From Paralcaligenes ureilyticus (GTDB taxonomy: Bacteria > Pseudomonadota > Gammaproteobacteria > Burkholderiales > Burkholderiaceae_B), in contig NZ_SMAJ01000001.1 in the NCBI RefSeq assembly GCF_004346225.1, forward strand, positions 434,001-498,000: DNA of 64,000 nt. The letters run 5' to 3'. The translations under genes were made by a program, and so were the position numbers. Below are positions 18,249 to 28,211 of this stretch, in pieces. Position 1 is the stretch's first letter; every line of letters begins with the position of its first letter. The notes beneath the pieces were generated by a model. That model saw nothing but the letters and a program-made list of their open reading frames with translations. It was not told where the DNA came from and searched no databases.

Positions 18249-19103
18249 TCAGGCACCGGCCGGCATTTCGCGCAACAGCCCCTTGCGATAGCGGTTCAGG
18301 TCCTGCACGGTATTGAAGGTGCTATCCATCAACAACGACATATTGTGCAAAATACGCGAGCTGACTTTGATTTCCCATTCGTGATCGAAGCAAATCTGAT
18401 TATCCAGCCAGTTTTCCAGCCAACCCGGAGTAGGCAACTTGGACTGCACGGTATCTTCGGGATACATGGCTTTATTGACGTGCAGATTGGTGGGATGCAA
18501 CGCCTGAGGAGTGCGGTGCGCCGAGGCCATCAGTACGCCGATTTTTGCAAACGCAATGCGCGCCTGGTGACCCAGCTCTTTACCGTGGTGGATGAGAGCG
18601 CGCTTCATGTAGCGTAAATAAGCCCCCGCGTGGCGCGCTTCATCCTGGGAGATAATCCGGTAAATCGCCTTGATGACCGGCTCTGAATGCCATTCCGCGG
18701 CGCGGCGGTACCAGTGATTAAGACGCACTTCACCGCAAAAATGCAGCATCAGGGTCTCGAGCGCCGGGGCCGGATCGAATTCAAACCGCACCCGCTCGAG
18801 CTCTTCCTCGGTGGGCACGAGTTCGGGGCGGAATCGCCGCAAATACTCGATGAGCGCCAGCGAATGCTTTTGCTCTTCGAAAAACCAGATCGACATAAAA
18901 GCGCAAAAATCGCTGTCATCACGATTGTCGCGCAGGAACATTTCGGTCGCAGGCAAGGCCGCCCATTCGGTGATGGCGTTCATCTTGATGGTGTAGGCCT
19001 GCTCGTCTGACAGCTTGCTGGAGTCGAAATCCCCCCAGGGGATGTCAGTGGCCATATTCCACCTCACCGCTTCCATGGATTTGAACAATTCTGGATAAAG
19101 CAT
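18249..19103 (-). CDS. Ferritin-like di-iron protein, function unknown
   Basis: A 284-residue helical protein with two iron-ligand motifs of the ferritin/ACP-desaturase fold: EEQKH at 76-80 and DEARH at 154-158, with Glu54 and Glu125 as likely additional ligands. Related Burkholderiales proteins are usually annotated as ferritin-like or acyl-ACP desaturase-like. It has no signal peptide. It lies between ubiB and rfaE2 on the minus strand. A role in oxygen-dependent chemistry is plausible from the di-iron site; the substrate is unknown. An AGAGAG stretch precedes the ATG. Confidence 0.82.
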   Translation of the reverse strand: MLYPELFKSMEAVRWNMATDIPWGDFDSSKLSDEQAYTIKMNAITEWAALPATEMFLRDNRDDSDFCAFMSIWFFEEQKHSLALIEYLRRFRPELVPTEEELERVRFEFDPAPALETLMLHFCGEVRLNHWYRRAAEWHSEPVIKAIYRIISQDEARHAGAYLRYMKRALIHHGKELGHQARIAFAKIGVLMASAHRTPQALHPTNLHVNKAMYPEDTVQSKLPTPGWLENWLDNQICFDHEWEIKVSSRILHNMSLLMDSTFNTVQDLNRYRKGLLREMPAGA

Positions 19104-19204
19104 AGAGATCTCTCTTAAATTTGACCCATTTATACTTATTAATAGTAGAACGGCTATGTATCAATGATATGTCAGCAACTGTGCCGAAGACGGCATGCCC
19201 CTTT

Positions 19205-20764
19205 TTAGGGACGGGTCAAGGCCCAGATTGCGACCCCCACGGCTACGGCCAGTACCGCCGCACAGGTTGCCAGCAGGCGATTCGTCTGTTCCTGGGCGCG
19301 GCGCATCTGTTCAATTTCGGCGTGCAAAGCTGGCGCCATGTCGGGACGCACCAGATTTGCGTGAATCAGGCGCGGGATTTGCGGCAACAACTGCGTCCAC
19401 TGTACGGCTTCTTTTTCCAACCGCTGGCGCAAGCCGGCCAGACCCACCCGCTCACGCATCCATTTTTCAAGATAGGGCTTGGCGGTTTTCCATAAATCAA
19501 GCCCCGGATCAAGCTCGCGCCCCATGCCCTCGACATTCAGCAAGGTTTTCTGCAAAAGCACCAGTTGCGGCTGAATTTCGACATTGAAACGGCGCGATGT
19601 CTGAAACAAACGTAATAATACCTGCCCGAGCGAGATTTCGGCTAGCGGCCGGTCGAAATAGGGTTCACATACCGCGCGCACGGCGCCCTCGAGCTCTTCT
19701 TCACGGGTGTGCGGGGGCACCCAGCCAGACTCGATGTGCAATTGAGCAACGCGGCGATAATCACGCTGGAAAAACGCCAGAAAATTCTGGGCGAGATAAT
19801 TTTTGTCGAATTCGGACAAAGATCCCACAATACCGAAGTCCAGCGCGATATAACGCCCCAACGTAGCCGGCGCATCCGAGACGTAGATATTCCCAGGATG
19901 CATATCGGCGTGGAAAAAGCCGTCCGTGAATACCTGCATGAAAAAAATCTCAACCCCAAGACGCGCCAACTGCGTGATATCGATGCCTGCGGCGCGCAGC
20001 CTGTCGATCTGACTGACCGGTATCCCGTACATGCGCTCCATGGTAAACACAGACGTGGTGGTGTATTCCCATACCACCTCGGGCACCATCAGCAGGTTTT
20101 CGCGGCCGGTGCCGGGGGCGAAATTCCGACGCAACTGACTGCAGTTGGACGCCTCGCGGACCAAATCCAGCTCATCGTGCAGGTACTTATCGAACTCGGC
20201 CACCACTTCGCGCGGTTTAAGCCGCCGCCCATCGGGAGCCAGGCGCTCGACCACGCCGGCCAAGACGCGCATCAGCGTCAGATCTTTCTCGATAACGTTG
20301 AGCATGCCGGGCCGCAATATCTTGACGGCCACTTCACGGCCATCGTGCAGCACGGCCAGGTGCACCTGAGCGATAGAGGCTGACGCGACCGGATCGATAT
20401 CGAACTGCTTGAATAATTTGTGCGGCGATGCCCCCAGGGCGGTCTCCACGCAAGCGGCGGCCTGATCGGAAGGAAACGGCGGCACGTTGTCTTGTAGATG
20501 CGCCAACTCAATGGCGACATCCAGCGGAATCAAATCGCGGCGTGTGGACAATACCTGGCCGAACTTGACGAAAATGGGCCCCAGAGACTCGAGAGCCAGG
20601 CGCAAACGCACGCCACGAGGCATTTTGGGAGCGCGGCCAAAACGTACAATGCGCAACAAGCCATAGGCAACAGGATGCTTGATCCCGGACAGCACCAACT
20701 CATCGAGCCGGTAACGCAAGGCGACAAAGACGATCCGGATCAGGCGCAGCAAAGTCAACATCAT
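19205..20764 (-). CDS. ubiB: Ubiquinone biosynthesis protein UbiB
   Basis: UbiB is an atypical kinase-like ATPase of the ABC1/ADCK family needed for ubiquinone synthesis. The 519 residues include the family KxGQ motif ([16 protein letters not shown]), the Ala-rich ASASIAQVH loop, [17 protein letters not shown] and a C-terminal hydrophobic pair ending [11 protein letters not shown] for membrane attachment. I place the start at ATG 20764 because it overlaps the ubiJ stop as TGATG, implying coupling. A GTG one codon upstream is also possible. Confidence 0.96.
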   Translation of the reverse strand: MMLTLLRLIRIVFVALRYRLDELVLSGIKHPVAYGLLRIVRFGRAPKMPRGVRLRLALESLGPIFVKFGQVLSTRRDLIPLDVAIELAHLQDNVPPFPSDQAAACVETALGASPHKLFKQFDIDPVASASIAQVHLAVLHDGREVAVKILRPGMLNVIEKDLTLMRVLAGVVERLAPDGRRLKPREVVAEFDKYLHDELDLVREASNCSQLRRNFAPGTGRENLLMVPEVVWEYTTTSVFTMERMYGIPVSQIDRLRAAGIDITQLARLGVEIFFMQVFTDGFFHADMHPGNIYVSDAPATLGRYIALDFGIVGSLSEFDKNYLAQNFLAFFQRDYRRVAQLHIESGWVPPHTREEELEGAVRAVCEPYFDRPLAEISLGQVLLRLFQTSRRFNVEIQPQLVLLQKTLLNVEGMGRELDPGLDLWKTAKPYLEKWMRERVGLAGLRQRLEKEAVQWTQLLPQIPRLIHANLVRPDMAPALHAEIEQMRRAQEQTNRLLATCAAVLAVAVGVAIWALTRP

Positions 20765-21405
20765 CACGCCTTGCGCTTGGCGTTTCGAGCGGCTCCGCGG
20801 GCCTCGAGCCCGGCCAGGCGCGACTCAAGCGCATCGAGCCTGGCGCGCGCCGCATCGAGCCGATCGTTCCATTCGCCGTACGCGGGGCGCGCCGCCAACA
20901 GCTGTGCCTCCTCGGACAAGTACTCGCCCACATTGGCGGCAAATCGGCCGGCGGCCTGCCCAAACCCGGTGGAAAGCGAGCGGGCGCCATTGACCACCCG
21001 AAGGGCCGCCACATCGCCCACCACACGAGCCAGATCGGCCTCGATATCCCAGCGTAAATCCCGCGCCAGATCGGACACGACACTGGCCAGACCTGCGTCG
21101 CCCTGCACATGCAAAAGCGCGGCAATGGCGTTGGGATCGCCCGCGCGCAACACCGCCGGCAATTGTCCAAGCTTCTGAGTCGGGATGGTCAGGGTCACAT
21201 CGGGCACAATCGCCGGATCGCAGCTTTGCACATAACCATCGGCCTGCACCGTCAGATTCAGCGTCAGGCGCCCCGCCACAAAGCGAGTGGTCTTGCCCGC
21301 CTGAAGGCTTAGGCGCGCCCGAGCCCAGTCTTCGCGCTGCAACAACTTGTTGAGCGCGCGCGTACTGATTGCGGCAGGAGTTAAAAAGGATGGGATTGGA
21401 AGCAT
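20764..21405 (-). CDS. ubiJ: Ubiquinone biosynthesis accessory factor UbiJ
   Basis: A 213-residue protein with an N-terminal SCP2-type lipid-binding domain (about residues 15-115) and a C-terminal coiled coil rich in Glu, Ala and Arg. UbiJ, with UbiK, organises the soluble ubiquinone-synthesis complex. Identification rests on the SCP2-like domain plus its place between the Tim44-like gene and ubiB in the conserved ubiE-ubiJ-ubiB order. Its stop codon overlaps the ubiB start. Confidence 0.88.
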   Translation of the reverse strand: MLPIPSFLTPAAISTRALNKLLQREDWARARLSLQAGKTTRFVAGRLTLNLTVQADGYVQSCDPAIVPDVTLTIPTQKLGQLPAVLRAGDPNAIAALLHVQGDAGLASVVSDLARDLRWDIEADLARVVGDVAALRVVNGARSLSTGFGQAAGRFAANVGEYLSEEAQLLAARPAYGEWNDRLDAARARLDALESRLAGLEARGAARNAKRKA

Positions 21406-21563
21406 TCGTAGGAACTCGCGACAAGCGCGAAGCCATGTTGGGCGGGCGAAAGCTCAAGTTTAACGGTTTTGACAAAAAAAATGCCTGGGCGATCCGGCCC
21501 AAGCATCCAAGCACAACAGACCCTCGTATCAAGACACGCGCATGGCATGCCTCAAATAGTGTT

Positions 21564-22556
21564 TCAACTGGCAAATTTGAGCGGAATTTGCTGTATGCCG
21601 GCCAACAGCCAGCCAGCACCATCGGCCTTGTAGAGGTTCCAGACCTCTTCGAAGCGGAATGCCTCGGTATCGGCGGATTCTCGCAGCATGCCCGAATAAC
21701 GCACGCTGGCCAGGTGGCCGCCCGACACGGCTTCGATACCCAGCAGCTCGGCGTTGAGCAGTACGACCTGAGTCTGAGTCAAGCCGTCGCGCGACAATAC
21801 CTGCGGCTTGATCTCGGCGATCAGATCGTCGGTTAGGTATTCGGCCAGCTTTTTGACGTCGCCGCTATCCCATATGGCCTGTATCGCCACGAACTGCGCC
21901 TTGGCCTGGGTAAGAAAAGCAGGGGTGTCGAAATCGCCGGGAATAAACCACTGGCTGTCCGGCGGCGGAGCAGGTGTATACGGCTGAGCTGCGACCGGTG
22001 CGACGGCAGCCACAGGCGCCGGCGCGGCGGGTTCGGGCGCCGCGAAAATCGAACGTTGCAACGGTTGCCCGCCGGCCTGATCGGGCGGGGCCGATGCGCC
22101 CGCCGCGACACTGCGCAGGGGCGAGCCGGACGAGGCGCCGCGCAAACGACGCACCAAGGCGATAACCGCAAACACCAGGATGCCGATCAGTACCAGGCTG
22201 GAGAGCATTTCAAGAAAGGCGCCCGACAAGCCCAAATGCGACAGCAAGGCGGCAATGCCCAAGCCCGCCGCAATGCCCGCTATGGGGCCAAGCCAGCGCG
22301 ATGCGCCGCTTTTAGCCGCTGCACCCGCTGTCGCCGCGGTGCCCGCCGCTGCCGCAGGCGCCGCCGCACGCGGCGCTGTGGTGGCCGCCGGAGGCGTGAC
22401 AGCCTGGCGCTTTTGCGTCACATTGGACGACTGCCGGCCGAAACTGCCCCCGCTACCCAACCGCCGGGCCTGCGCGTCATACGACACCGAGAGCATCGCG
22501 CCGGCCGAAACTACCAGCATGGCTATGGCAAAAAGCCGTGAAAACCGTTGGGACAT
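21564..22556 (-). CDS. Tim44-like domain membrane protein
   Basis: A 330-residue protein with an N-terminal signal or anchor (residues 8-30), an Ala/Pro-rich segment, a second hydrophobic segment near 90-135 (IAGIAAGLGIAALL, LVLIGILVFAVIALV), another Pro/Ala linker, and a C-terminal Tim44-like domain (about 205-330). Such proteins lie between ubiE and ubiJ in related bacteria. The function is not established. Topology suggests an inner-membrane protein with an exposed Tim44-like fold. Confidence 0.85.
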   Translation of the reverse strand: MSQRFSRLFAIAMLVVSAGAMLSVSYDAQARRLGSGGSFGRQSSNVTQKRQAVTPPAATTAPRAAAPAAAAGTAATAGAAAKSGASRWLGPIAGIAAGLGIAALLSHLGLSGAFLEMLSSLVLIGILVFAVIALVRRLRGASSGSPLRSVAAGASAPPDQAGGQPLQRSIFAAPEPAAPAPVAAVAPVAAQPYTPAPPPDSQWFIPGDFDTPAFLTQAKAQFVAIQAIWDSGDVKKLAEYLTDDLIAEIKPQVLSRDGLTQTQVVLLNAELLGIEAVSGGHLASVRYSGMLRESADTEAFRFEEVWNLYKADGAGWLLAGIQQIPLKFAS

Positions 22557-22706
22557 TCAATACTCCTGCTGCACCGGGGTACCGGGCTAGTCTGTGGATG
22601 GGGGGTAGAGAAGAGATAATCTTACTATAACCTGAACGCTATCTTAAACTAAGACGAATCGCTCGGCAATAAGTTCCTTGCGAGATGGCAGCGGTGGATA
22701 CGTTTT

Positions 22707-22792
22707 TGTAGCGGCACCCCTTGTGGGTGCCATCGGCGCAAAAACCTGCACCCCGTTTAGCAAAAATGGCAGCCACAAGGGCTGCCGCTACA
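22707..22792. repeat. REP pair (BIME), feet outward
   Basis: A GGCACCC-stem copy (22707-22732, plus), preceded by GGATACGTTTT, and a GGCAGCC-stem copy (22767-22792, minus). They lie between ubiE and the Tim44-like gene. A fragment TGGCAGC at 22686 may be a further remnant. Nothing else is seen in 22557-22850. Confidence 0.87.
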
Positions 22793-22850
22793 AGCGAAGA
22801 ATGCGTTTTTGCAGGCAGAGTCCAGAGCGCTGGATTCACGCCTCTTTCAG

Positions 22851-23624
22851 TTAACCCAGATTCACGCCTTCGTGAAGGGCAACCAAGCCGGCACTGAGAT
22901 TGAAGAAGCGCACGCGCGACAGGCCGGCGGCTTCCAGCATGCCGGCCAAGGTAGCCTGGTCGGGATGCATGCGGATCGATTCGGCCAAATACCGGTAGCT
23001 GGCCTCGTCGCCCGCCACCTTTTTGCCCAGCCACGGCAATATATGGAACGAATACCAGTCGTAGGCCGGAGCCAGCGGCTTGGCGATTTTAGAAAACTCC
23101 AGCACCAGCAGCTTGCCGCCGGGCCGCAGCACCCGCCGCATCTCGGCCAGAGCGCGTTCCTTGTGCGTCATATTGCGCAGGCCAAAGGCCACGCTGACCC
23201 GATCGAAATACCCGTCGGGAAAAGGCAATGCCTCGGCGTCGCAAACCATCGCGGGCGTGAGCAGCCCCTTGTCGATCAGGCGATCGCGCCCGACACGCAA
23301 CATGGAATCGTTGATATCCGTAAGCCACACCTCGCCCGAAGCCCCCGCCCGCTTGGCAAACGCACGGGCCAGGTCGCCGGTGCCCCCGGCGATGTCCAGC
23401 ACCTTCATGCCGGGACGCACATCGGCCCGGCCGATGGTGAAGGCCTTCCAGACGCGGTGCATGCCCGCCGACATCAGATCGTTCATGATGTCGTAGCGAC
23501 CAGCCACCGAATGGAACACTTCGGCGACCTTGGCGGCCTTTTCAGCCTCATTGACCGTTTTGTAACCGAAATGAGTGGTGGCGTCGGAAGCCGCGCCGGA
23601 CGCGTTGGGGGAAGAATTTTGCAT
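22851..23624 (-). CDS. ubiE: Ubiquinone/menaquinone C-methyltransferase
   Basis: UbiE methylates the benzoquinol ring in ubiquinone synthesis. The 257 residues show the UbiE N-terminal segment [25 protein letters not shown], the SAM motif [22 protein letters not shown] and [14 protein letters not shown]. It begins the minus-strand group ubiE, Tim44-like, ubiJ, ubiB, though a REP pair sits in the gap behind it. The start is ATG at 23624, and the gene is divergent from phoB. Confidence 0.96.
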   Translation of the reverse strand: MQNSSPNASGAASDATTHFGYKTVNEAEKAAKVAEVFHSVAGRYDIMNDLMSAGMHRVWKAFTIGRADVRPGMKVLDIAGGTGDLARAFAKRAGASGEVWLTDINDSMLRVGRDRLIDKGLLTPAMVCDAEALPFPDGYFDRVSVAFGLRNMTHKERALAEMRRVLRPGGKLLVLEFSKIAKPLAPAYDWYSFHILPWLGKKVAGDEASYRYLAESIRMHPDQATLAGMLEAAGLSRVRFFNLSAGLVALHEGVNLG

Positions 23625-23637
23625 GGTAACTATCGTA

Positions 23638-23654
23638 CCTCATTCATAATGAGG
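23638..23654. promoter_or_regulatory. Palindrome between ubiE and phoB
   Basis: CCTCATT-cat-AATGAGG-type dyad (7-bp arms) centred 22 bases upstream of the ubiE start. It may be an operator. No regulator is implied by the sequence. Confidence 0.3.
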
Positions 23655-23657
23655 CGA

Positions 23658-23680
23658 TTTTCACAAACCTGAAACATTAA
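23658..23680 (+). promoter_or_regulatory. Possible degenerate Pho box upstream of phoB
   Basis: TTTTCACAAACCTGAAACAT has the spacing of two Pho half-sites (compare CTGTCATAAACCTGTCACA), but each half carries mismatches. It lies about 57 bp upstream of phoB, where autoregulation would be expected. The call is tentative. Confidence 0.25.
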
Positions 23681-23736
23681 CGCCATATTATCGCGTTTCA
23701 ATCCCATCGATTACTTTTTATATACTATCGAGCGCC

Positions 23737-24438
23737 ATGAGCACAACCATACTTGTTGTTGAAGACGAGCCCGCCATACAAGAGTTGATTTCCGTCAACC
23801 TGAGTTTCGCCGGCCACAAGGTTCTGCGAGCATTCGATGCCGAACAGGCGCAAACACTGATCCGCGCCGAATTGCCCGACTTGATTCTGCTGGACTGGAT
23901 GCTGCCCGGCGCTTCGGGCATTACCCTGGCCAAAAAGCTGCGTGCCGATGAACGCACCCGCCAGGTACCCGTTATCATGCTGACGGCCAAAGGCGCCGAA
24001 CACGACAAAATAGAAGGTCTGGAAGCGGGCGCCGACGACTACATCACCAAACCGTTTTCACCCAAAGAACTGGTCGCTCGCATCAAGGCTGTTTTACGGC
24101 GACGGGCGCCGCAGTTGACCGACGACATCATCAAAATCGGCACACTCACTCTGGACCCCACCACCCATCGGGTCATCGGCCGCGATACATCGCTGGTGGT
24201 CGGCCCGACAGAGTTTCGCCTGCTCCATTTTTTCATGACGCACATCGAGCGCGTATTCTCGCGCGCCCAACTGCTCGATCAGGTTTGGGGCGATCATGTC
24301 TTTGTCGAAGAGCGCACCGTCGATGTCCACATCCGGCGATTGCGCAAAGCGCTCGAGCCCAGCCACCATGAAAATCATATCGAAACCGTGCGCGGCGCGG
24401 GTTATCGTTTCACGGCGCAAATCACCAACCCAGTCTGA
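23737..24438 (+). CDS. phoB: Phosphate regulon response regulator
   Basis: A 233-residue OmpR-type response regulator. The receiver domain has acidic residues ED at 9-11, phospho-acceptor Asp53 in LLDWMLPG, and Lys in TKPF. The C-terminal winged helix includes VGPTEFRLLHFFMTH and DVHIRRLRKAL. Length and sequence fit PhoB, which activates phosphate-scavenging genes. phoR follows 44 bp downstream. No pst or phoU gene is in the window. Confidence 0.94.
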   Translation: MSTTILVVEDEPAIQELISVNLSFAGHKVLRAFDAEQAQTLIRAELPDLILLDWMLPGASGITLAKKLRADERTRQVPVIMLTAKGAEHDKIEGLEAGADDYITKPFSPKELVARIKAVLRRRAPQLTDDIIKIGTLTLDPTTHRVIGRDTSLVVGPTEFRLLHFFMTHIERVFSRAQLLDQVWGDHVFVEERTVDVHIRRLRKALEPSHHENHIETVRGAGYRFTAQITNPV

Positions 24439-24482
24439 GCCTGGCCAAGCCCGCCGGGCACCGGTAGTGAGACAATAGGCAC

Positions 24483-25841
24483 ATGATTAAAACCCTGATA
24501 TCGATCGGCTTGTGGGGCCTGCTGGGCTGGGCCTGCGGCGCCTGGATCGACCCGGCCGCGGGCTGGCCGATATTCGCGTTCGGCCTGATTCTGATGATAC
24601 TGGTCAGCGGCCAGCAGATTGCGCGCATTGCAAAGTGGGTCAAAGACATCAGCAGGCCTCCGCCTCCCGCGGTGGGACCCTGGGACGACATCCTTGCTCC
24701 CATCTACCGGCAGTTGCGCAAAAATTCTGCGCAAATCGAGCAGCTCAATCGCCATGTAGACGGCATTATGCTGGCCGCCGAGGCCCTGCCCGACGGCGCC
24801 ATCACGCTCAACGAAGAGATGCAGGTCACCTGGTGCAACCAGACGGCCACCGAACATACCGGACTGAATTTGCAAACCGATCGCAATTTCAGCATCTTGA
24901 ACATCTTGCGCGCGCCCGAATTCGCCCTGTACGCCAGACAAAACAGCTGGCCTGCCCCGGTATTGCTGCATCTGAGCCAAAGCGGCCACGACAAATCGCT
25001 GCTTGTGCAACTGACCCCGTATGGAGTCGGACAGTTCCTGATTGTGACGCGCGACGTCACCCAGATCGAAAAAATGGAAACCACCCGAAAGGACTTCGTG
25101 GCCAATGTTTCTCACGAGCTGCGCACGCCGCTCACCGTCCTGACGGGTTTCCTGGAAACACTGCACGACATGCCGCAGGCCTCGATCAGCGATGAGCAAA
25201 GAAGCCATTATCAAACGCTCATGCTCGATCAGGCGCAACGCATGCAAGCCATCGTCAACGACCTGCTCACCCTGTCCACGCTCGAATCCTCACCCACGGT
25301 CGAAGGCGAGCCGGTGCGGGTCAGCGCACTGATCCACAACGCATTAAAGCAGGTCGAGATGCTGTCGCACGACCAGCACATTTTCGTTCAAAATATTGCC
25401 GAAGACCTGGGCATTGTCGGGATTGAATCCGAACTGGCCTCGGCGATCTCCAACCTGCTCACCAACGCCCTGCGCTACACGCCGAAAGACGGAACCATTA
25501 CGGTCAGCTGGTATACGACCGAAACCGGCCAGGCCTGTTATTCCGTGCAAGACACAGGCATAGGCATTGCCTCGCAGGACATCCCGCGGCTTACCGAGAG
25601 GTTTTACCGCGTCGACCGCGGACGCTCGCGCGCCACCGGCGGCACCGGCCTGGGGCTGGCCATTACCAAGCACGTCGCCATGCGCCACGGCGCCGAGCTA
25701 TCCATCCACAGCCGACTGGGCGCCGGCAGCCTGTTCACCCTGCATTTCCCGGCCGCACGCGTCGTCACCATCAAAGAGGACCGGAATCAGGCGCCGCCCG
25801 TTGTTGTGGCGGCACCCCTTGTGGGTGCCACAAAACCTTGA
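24483..25841 (+). CDS. phoR: Phosphate regulon sensor kinase
   Basis: A 452-residue histidine kinase with two N-terminal membrane segments (residues 3-20 and 29-46), a PAS-like region (about 90-195), the H-box NVSHELRTPLT with His211, an N-box near NLLTNALRYTP, and G-boxes DTGIGI and GTGLGLAI. Partnered with phoB. The last residues, VVVAAPLVGATKP, are encoded by a REP (25805-25830), and the TGA stop follows it at once, so the original C-terminus has been replaced or extended. The catalytic domain ends before this tail and looks intact. Confidence 0.94.
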   Translation: MIKTLISIGLWGLLGWACGAWIDPAAGWPIFAFGLILMILVSGQQIARIAKWVKDISRPPPPAVGPWDDILAPIYRQLRKNSAQIEQLNRHVDGIMLAAEALPDGAITLNEEMQVTWCNQTATEHTGLNLQTDRNFSILNILRAPEFALYARQNSWPAPVLLHLSQSGHDKSLLVQLTPYGVGQFLIVTRDVTQIEKMETTRKDFVANVSHELRTPLTVLTGFLETLHDMPQASISDEQRSHYQTLMLDQAQRMQAIVNDLLTLSTLESSPTVEGEPVRVSALIHNALKQVEMLSHDQHIFVQNIAEDLGIVGIESELASAISNLLTNALRYTPKDGTITVSWYTTETGQACYSVQDTGIGIASQDIPRLTERFYRVDRGRSRATGGTGLGLAITKHVAMRHGAELSIHSRLGAGSLFTLHFPAARVVTIKEDRNQAPPVVVAAPLVGATKP

Positions 25842-25907
25842 CAACCAAGATCGGCGTCTTGCATGGATGACAGGCACAAGGCCTGTCGCTACAGGCCTGC
25901 CGCTACA
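25805..25907. repeat. REP pair plus partial REP, overlapping the end of phoR
   Basis: A GGCACCC-stem copy (25805-25830, plus) inside the phoR coding end, a GACAGGC-stem copy (25868-25893, minus) and a right-half fragment GGCCTGCCGCTACA (25894-25907). The order of subtypes and the CTTGCAT-GATGACAGG spacer match the module at 145-238. Confidence 0.87.
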
Positions 25908-25993
25908 GACGCGACGGACACCTTTTTCACAAAACCATTCGCAGAACAATTAACGATTAGAATTAAGTTTTGCACCCCTGTGAGGAGCACTCC

Positions 25994-26425
25994 ATGTCTA
26001 ATCCGACCGCCATCCCTCCCTTTCATCTTGCATTCCCGGTACGCGACCTGGCCGAAGCGCGCGCCTTCTACGGCGACTTGCTGGGCTGCCCGGAAGGCCG
26101 CTCGTCCAACGAGTGGGTGGATTTCAATTTTTACGGCCATCAAATCGTCACGCACCTGGCGCCCGACGAATGCACTTCACACCAAACCAGCCCCGTCGAT
26201 GGCCATAACGTGCCGGTGCGCCATTTTGGCGCGGTGCTCGAAATGAGCGTATGGGAAGCCCTGGCAAAAAAATTGCAGGCCGCACACACCCGGTTTGTCA
26301 TCGAACCCTATGTGCGTTTCAAAGGTGAAGTCGGCGAACAGGCCACCATGTTCTTTATGGACCCGTCGGGCAACGCACTGGAATTCAAGTCGTTCAAAAA
26401 CATGGACGCCCTCTTCGCCAAATAA
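25994..26425 (+). CDS. VOC superfamily (glyoxalase/dioxygenase-like) protein
   Basis: A 143-residue single-domain vicinal-oxygen-chelate protein with two beta-alpha-beta-beta-beta repeats. Likely metal ligands are His in FHLAFPV, His in VRHFGAVLE and Glu in ALEFKSF. The start is ATG at 25994 with GAGGAG upstream. Members include glyoxalases, ring-cleavage dioxygenases and resistance proteins, and I cannot choose among them. It lies 35 bp upstream of the 5-oxoprolinase genes and may share their transcript. Confidence 0.85.
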   Translation: MSNPTAIPPFHLAFPVRDLAEARAFYGDLLGCPEGRSSNEWVDFNFYGHQIVTHLAPDECTSHQTSPVDGHNVPVRHFGAVLEMSVWEALAKKLQAAHTRFVIEPYVRFKGEVGEQATMFFMDPSGNALEFKSFKNMDALFAK

Positions 26426-26460
26426 AGCCAAGCGCCTTTTCGGAAAACAAGCAGCCTCGC

Positions 26461-27192
26461 ATGGACCCCTCCTCCGCCGCTTCACCGACAGCCTGGCGCA
26501 TCGTTGCCCAGGGCGACCGTACCCTGCTGGTGATCTTCGGCGCCCACATCGATATGGCCGTCGGACAGCGCTGCATCGCCGCGGCAGCGGCTTTGCGAGC
26601 GGCCGGGATCAAAGGCATAAGCGATATCGTCCCCACCTTCAACACGGTCGCCGTGCATTACCAGCCCCGGGTTTTCGGAGCCAACACCCGGTTCAAGCAC
26701 CTGGCTGCGGAAATCGACAAGCTGTTGTCCAGCGCGCTTATCGACCATCCCCAGGCCATCGTATCCCGGCAAGTTGAGATACCCGTCTGCTACGGCGGCG
26801 AATACGGACCCGATCTGAGCGACGTCGCCGCACATTGCCGGCTAAGCGAAGCCGAAGTCATACAGCTGCACAGCGCCACGCCCGTCTATGTATTCATGCT
26901 CGGCTTCGCTCCCGGCGCGCCCTATATGGGCATACATGACGAAAAACTGGCTATTCCACGACGCAGCACGCCCCGCACGGCCGTACCGGCCGGATCGGTC
27001 GCCATGGCGAATCGTCAAAGCATCATCTATCCGAATCAGTTGCCCGGCGGCTGGCACCTGATAGGCAGCAGCCCCATAAAACTATTCGACCCGCGGCACG
27101 AACCGCCTACGCTGGTGGCACCGGGCGACACCGTGCGTTTCGTGCCTATCTCCGGCGCCGAATTCAAGGCGATGCAAAGGGATCAAGCATGA
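26461..27192 (+). CDS. pxpB: 5-oxoprolinase subunit PxpB
   Basis: PxpB (KipI/YbgJ family) is one subunit of the bacterial ATP-dependent 5-oxoprolinase PxpABC, which opens 5-oxoproline to glutamate. The 243 residues contain the family segments ISDIVPTFNTVAVHY, VCYGGEYGPDL, FMLGFAPGAPYMG and YPNQLPGGWHLIG. Its stop overlaps the pxpC start by four bases (ATGA), so the two are translationally coupled. Confidence 0.94.
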   Translation: MDPSSAASPTAWRIVAQGDRTLLVIFGAHIDMAVGQRCIAAAAALRAAGIKGISDIVPTFNTVAVHYQPRVFGANTRFKHLAAEIDKLLSSALIDHPQAIVSRQVEIPVCYGGEYGPDLSDVAAHCRLSEAEVIQLHSATPVYVFMLGFAPGAPYMGIHDEKLAIPRRSTPRTAVPAGSVAMANRQSIIYPNQLPGGWHLIGSSPIKLFDPRHEPPTLVAPGDTVRFVPISGAEFKAMQRDQA

Positions 27193-28211
27193 GCATAACG
27201 GTGATCGCCCCCGGCATGCTGTCGAGTTTCCAGGATCGGGGGCGCCTGGGTTCGCAGCACCTGGGCGTTCCCGTCGGAGGCGCCATGGATAAGCGCGCGC
27301 ACCGCCTGGCCAACCTGCTTGCGGGCAACTCCGAAAATGAAGCCACGCTGGAAATCACGCTAACCGGGCCCAAGCTTCGCTTTAACGCACCATGCTGCAT
27401 CGCCATCAGCGGCGCCGACCTGAGCCCAAGCCTGAATCGGCAGGCCCTACCCGCCAACCGGCCCATTATTGCGCGCGCGGGAGACCTGCTGGAATTCGGC
27501 CAACGCAAGAGCGGCGCCCGCGCCTATCTGGCCTTCCACGGCGGAGTGGATCTCTGGAACGTGCTGGGCAGCGTCAGCACTCACCTGCCGGGTCAATTCG
27601 GCGGCTATCACGGGCGCGCCCTGAAAAAAGGCGACCAGTTGACCTTGCGCACAACCCTTTCGGGTCAAGGGCTCGAGGAGCTGGCCGCCAAGCTTTGGAA
27701 TGTCAGGGTGTACCTGCCTGCCATCCTGGGCCTGATGCCCCGCACAGCCATCCGGACCCTGCGCGGCGAACACAGTAGCCTGTTCACGGTACAGTCCATC
27801 AAACAATTCTTCAGTGCGGAATTTCGCATCAGCCCCCAGTCGAACCGCATGGGCTATCGGCTCGAAGGCGCCCGGCTCGCGCTGGCAAAGCCTCAGCAAC
27901 TATTATCCGAAGCCACGAGTTTTGGCACCGTCCAAGTGCCGGCCGACGGCAATCCCATCGTACTGATGGCCGACCGGCAAACCACTGGCGGCTATCCCAA
28001 GATCGCCCACGTCGCCACCGTCGACTTGCCATTCCTCGCCCAATGCATGCCTGGCGAAACCCTATCCTTTACCGAAATCGATCTGGTCAGCGCACAACAA
28101 CTGGACAGTCAGCGCGAAGAGGCCTTCGGCCGCCTGCACCAAACCCTGACCTCCTTGCGCGACCTATTTGAGCCCTATCAGGAGCAAAACCATGGACAAC
28201 CTCAAACTTGA
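27189..28211 (+). CDS. pxpC: 5-oxoprolinase subunit PxpC
   Basis: PxpC (KipA/YbgK, biotin-dependent carboxylase-like domain) is the partner of PxpB. The 340-residue sequence has the characteristic opening GMLSSFQDRGRLGSQHLGVP and GGAMDKRAHRLANLLAGN, then SNRMGYRLEG and DRQTTGGYPKIA. It overlaps pxpB by four bases and pxpA by 20 bases. Confidence 0.94.
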   Translation: MSITVIAPGMLSSFQDRGRLGSQHLGVPVGGAMDKRAHRLANLLAGNSENEATLEITLTGPKLRFNAPCCIAISGADLSPSLNRQALPANRPIIARAGDLLEFGQRKSGARAYLAFHGGVDLWNVLGSVSTHLPGQFGGYHGRALKKGDQLTLRTTLSGQGLEELAAKLWNVRVYLPAILGLMPRTAIRTLRGEHSSLFTVQSIKQFFSAEFRISPQSNRMGYRLEGARLALAKPQQLLSEATSFGTVQVPADGNPIVLMADRQTTGGYPKIAHVATVDLPFLAQCMPGETLSFTEIDLVSAQQLDSQREEAFGRLHQTLTSLRDLFEPYQEQNHGQPQT

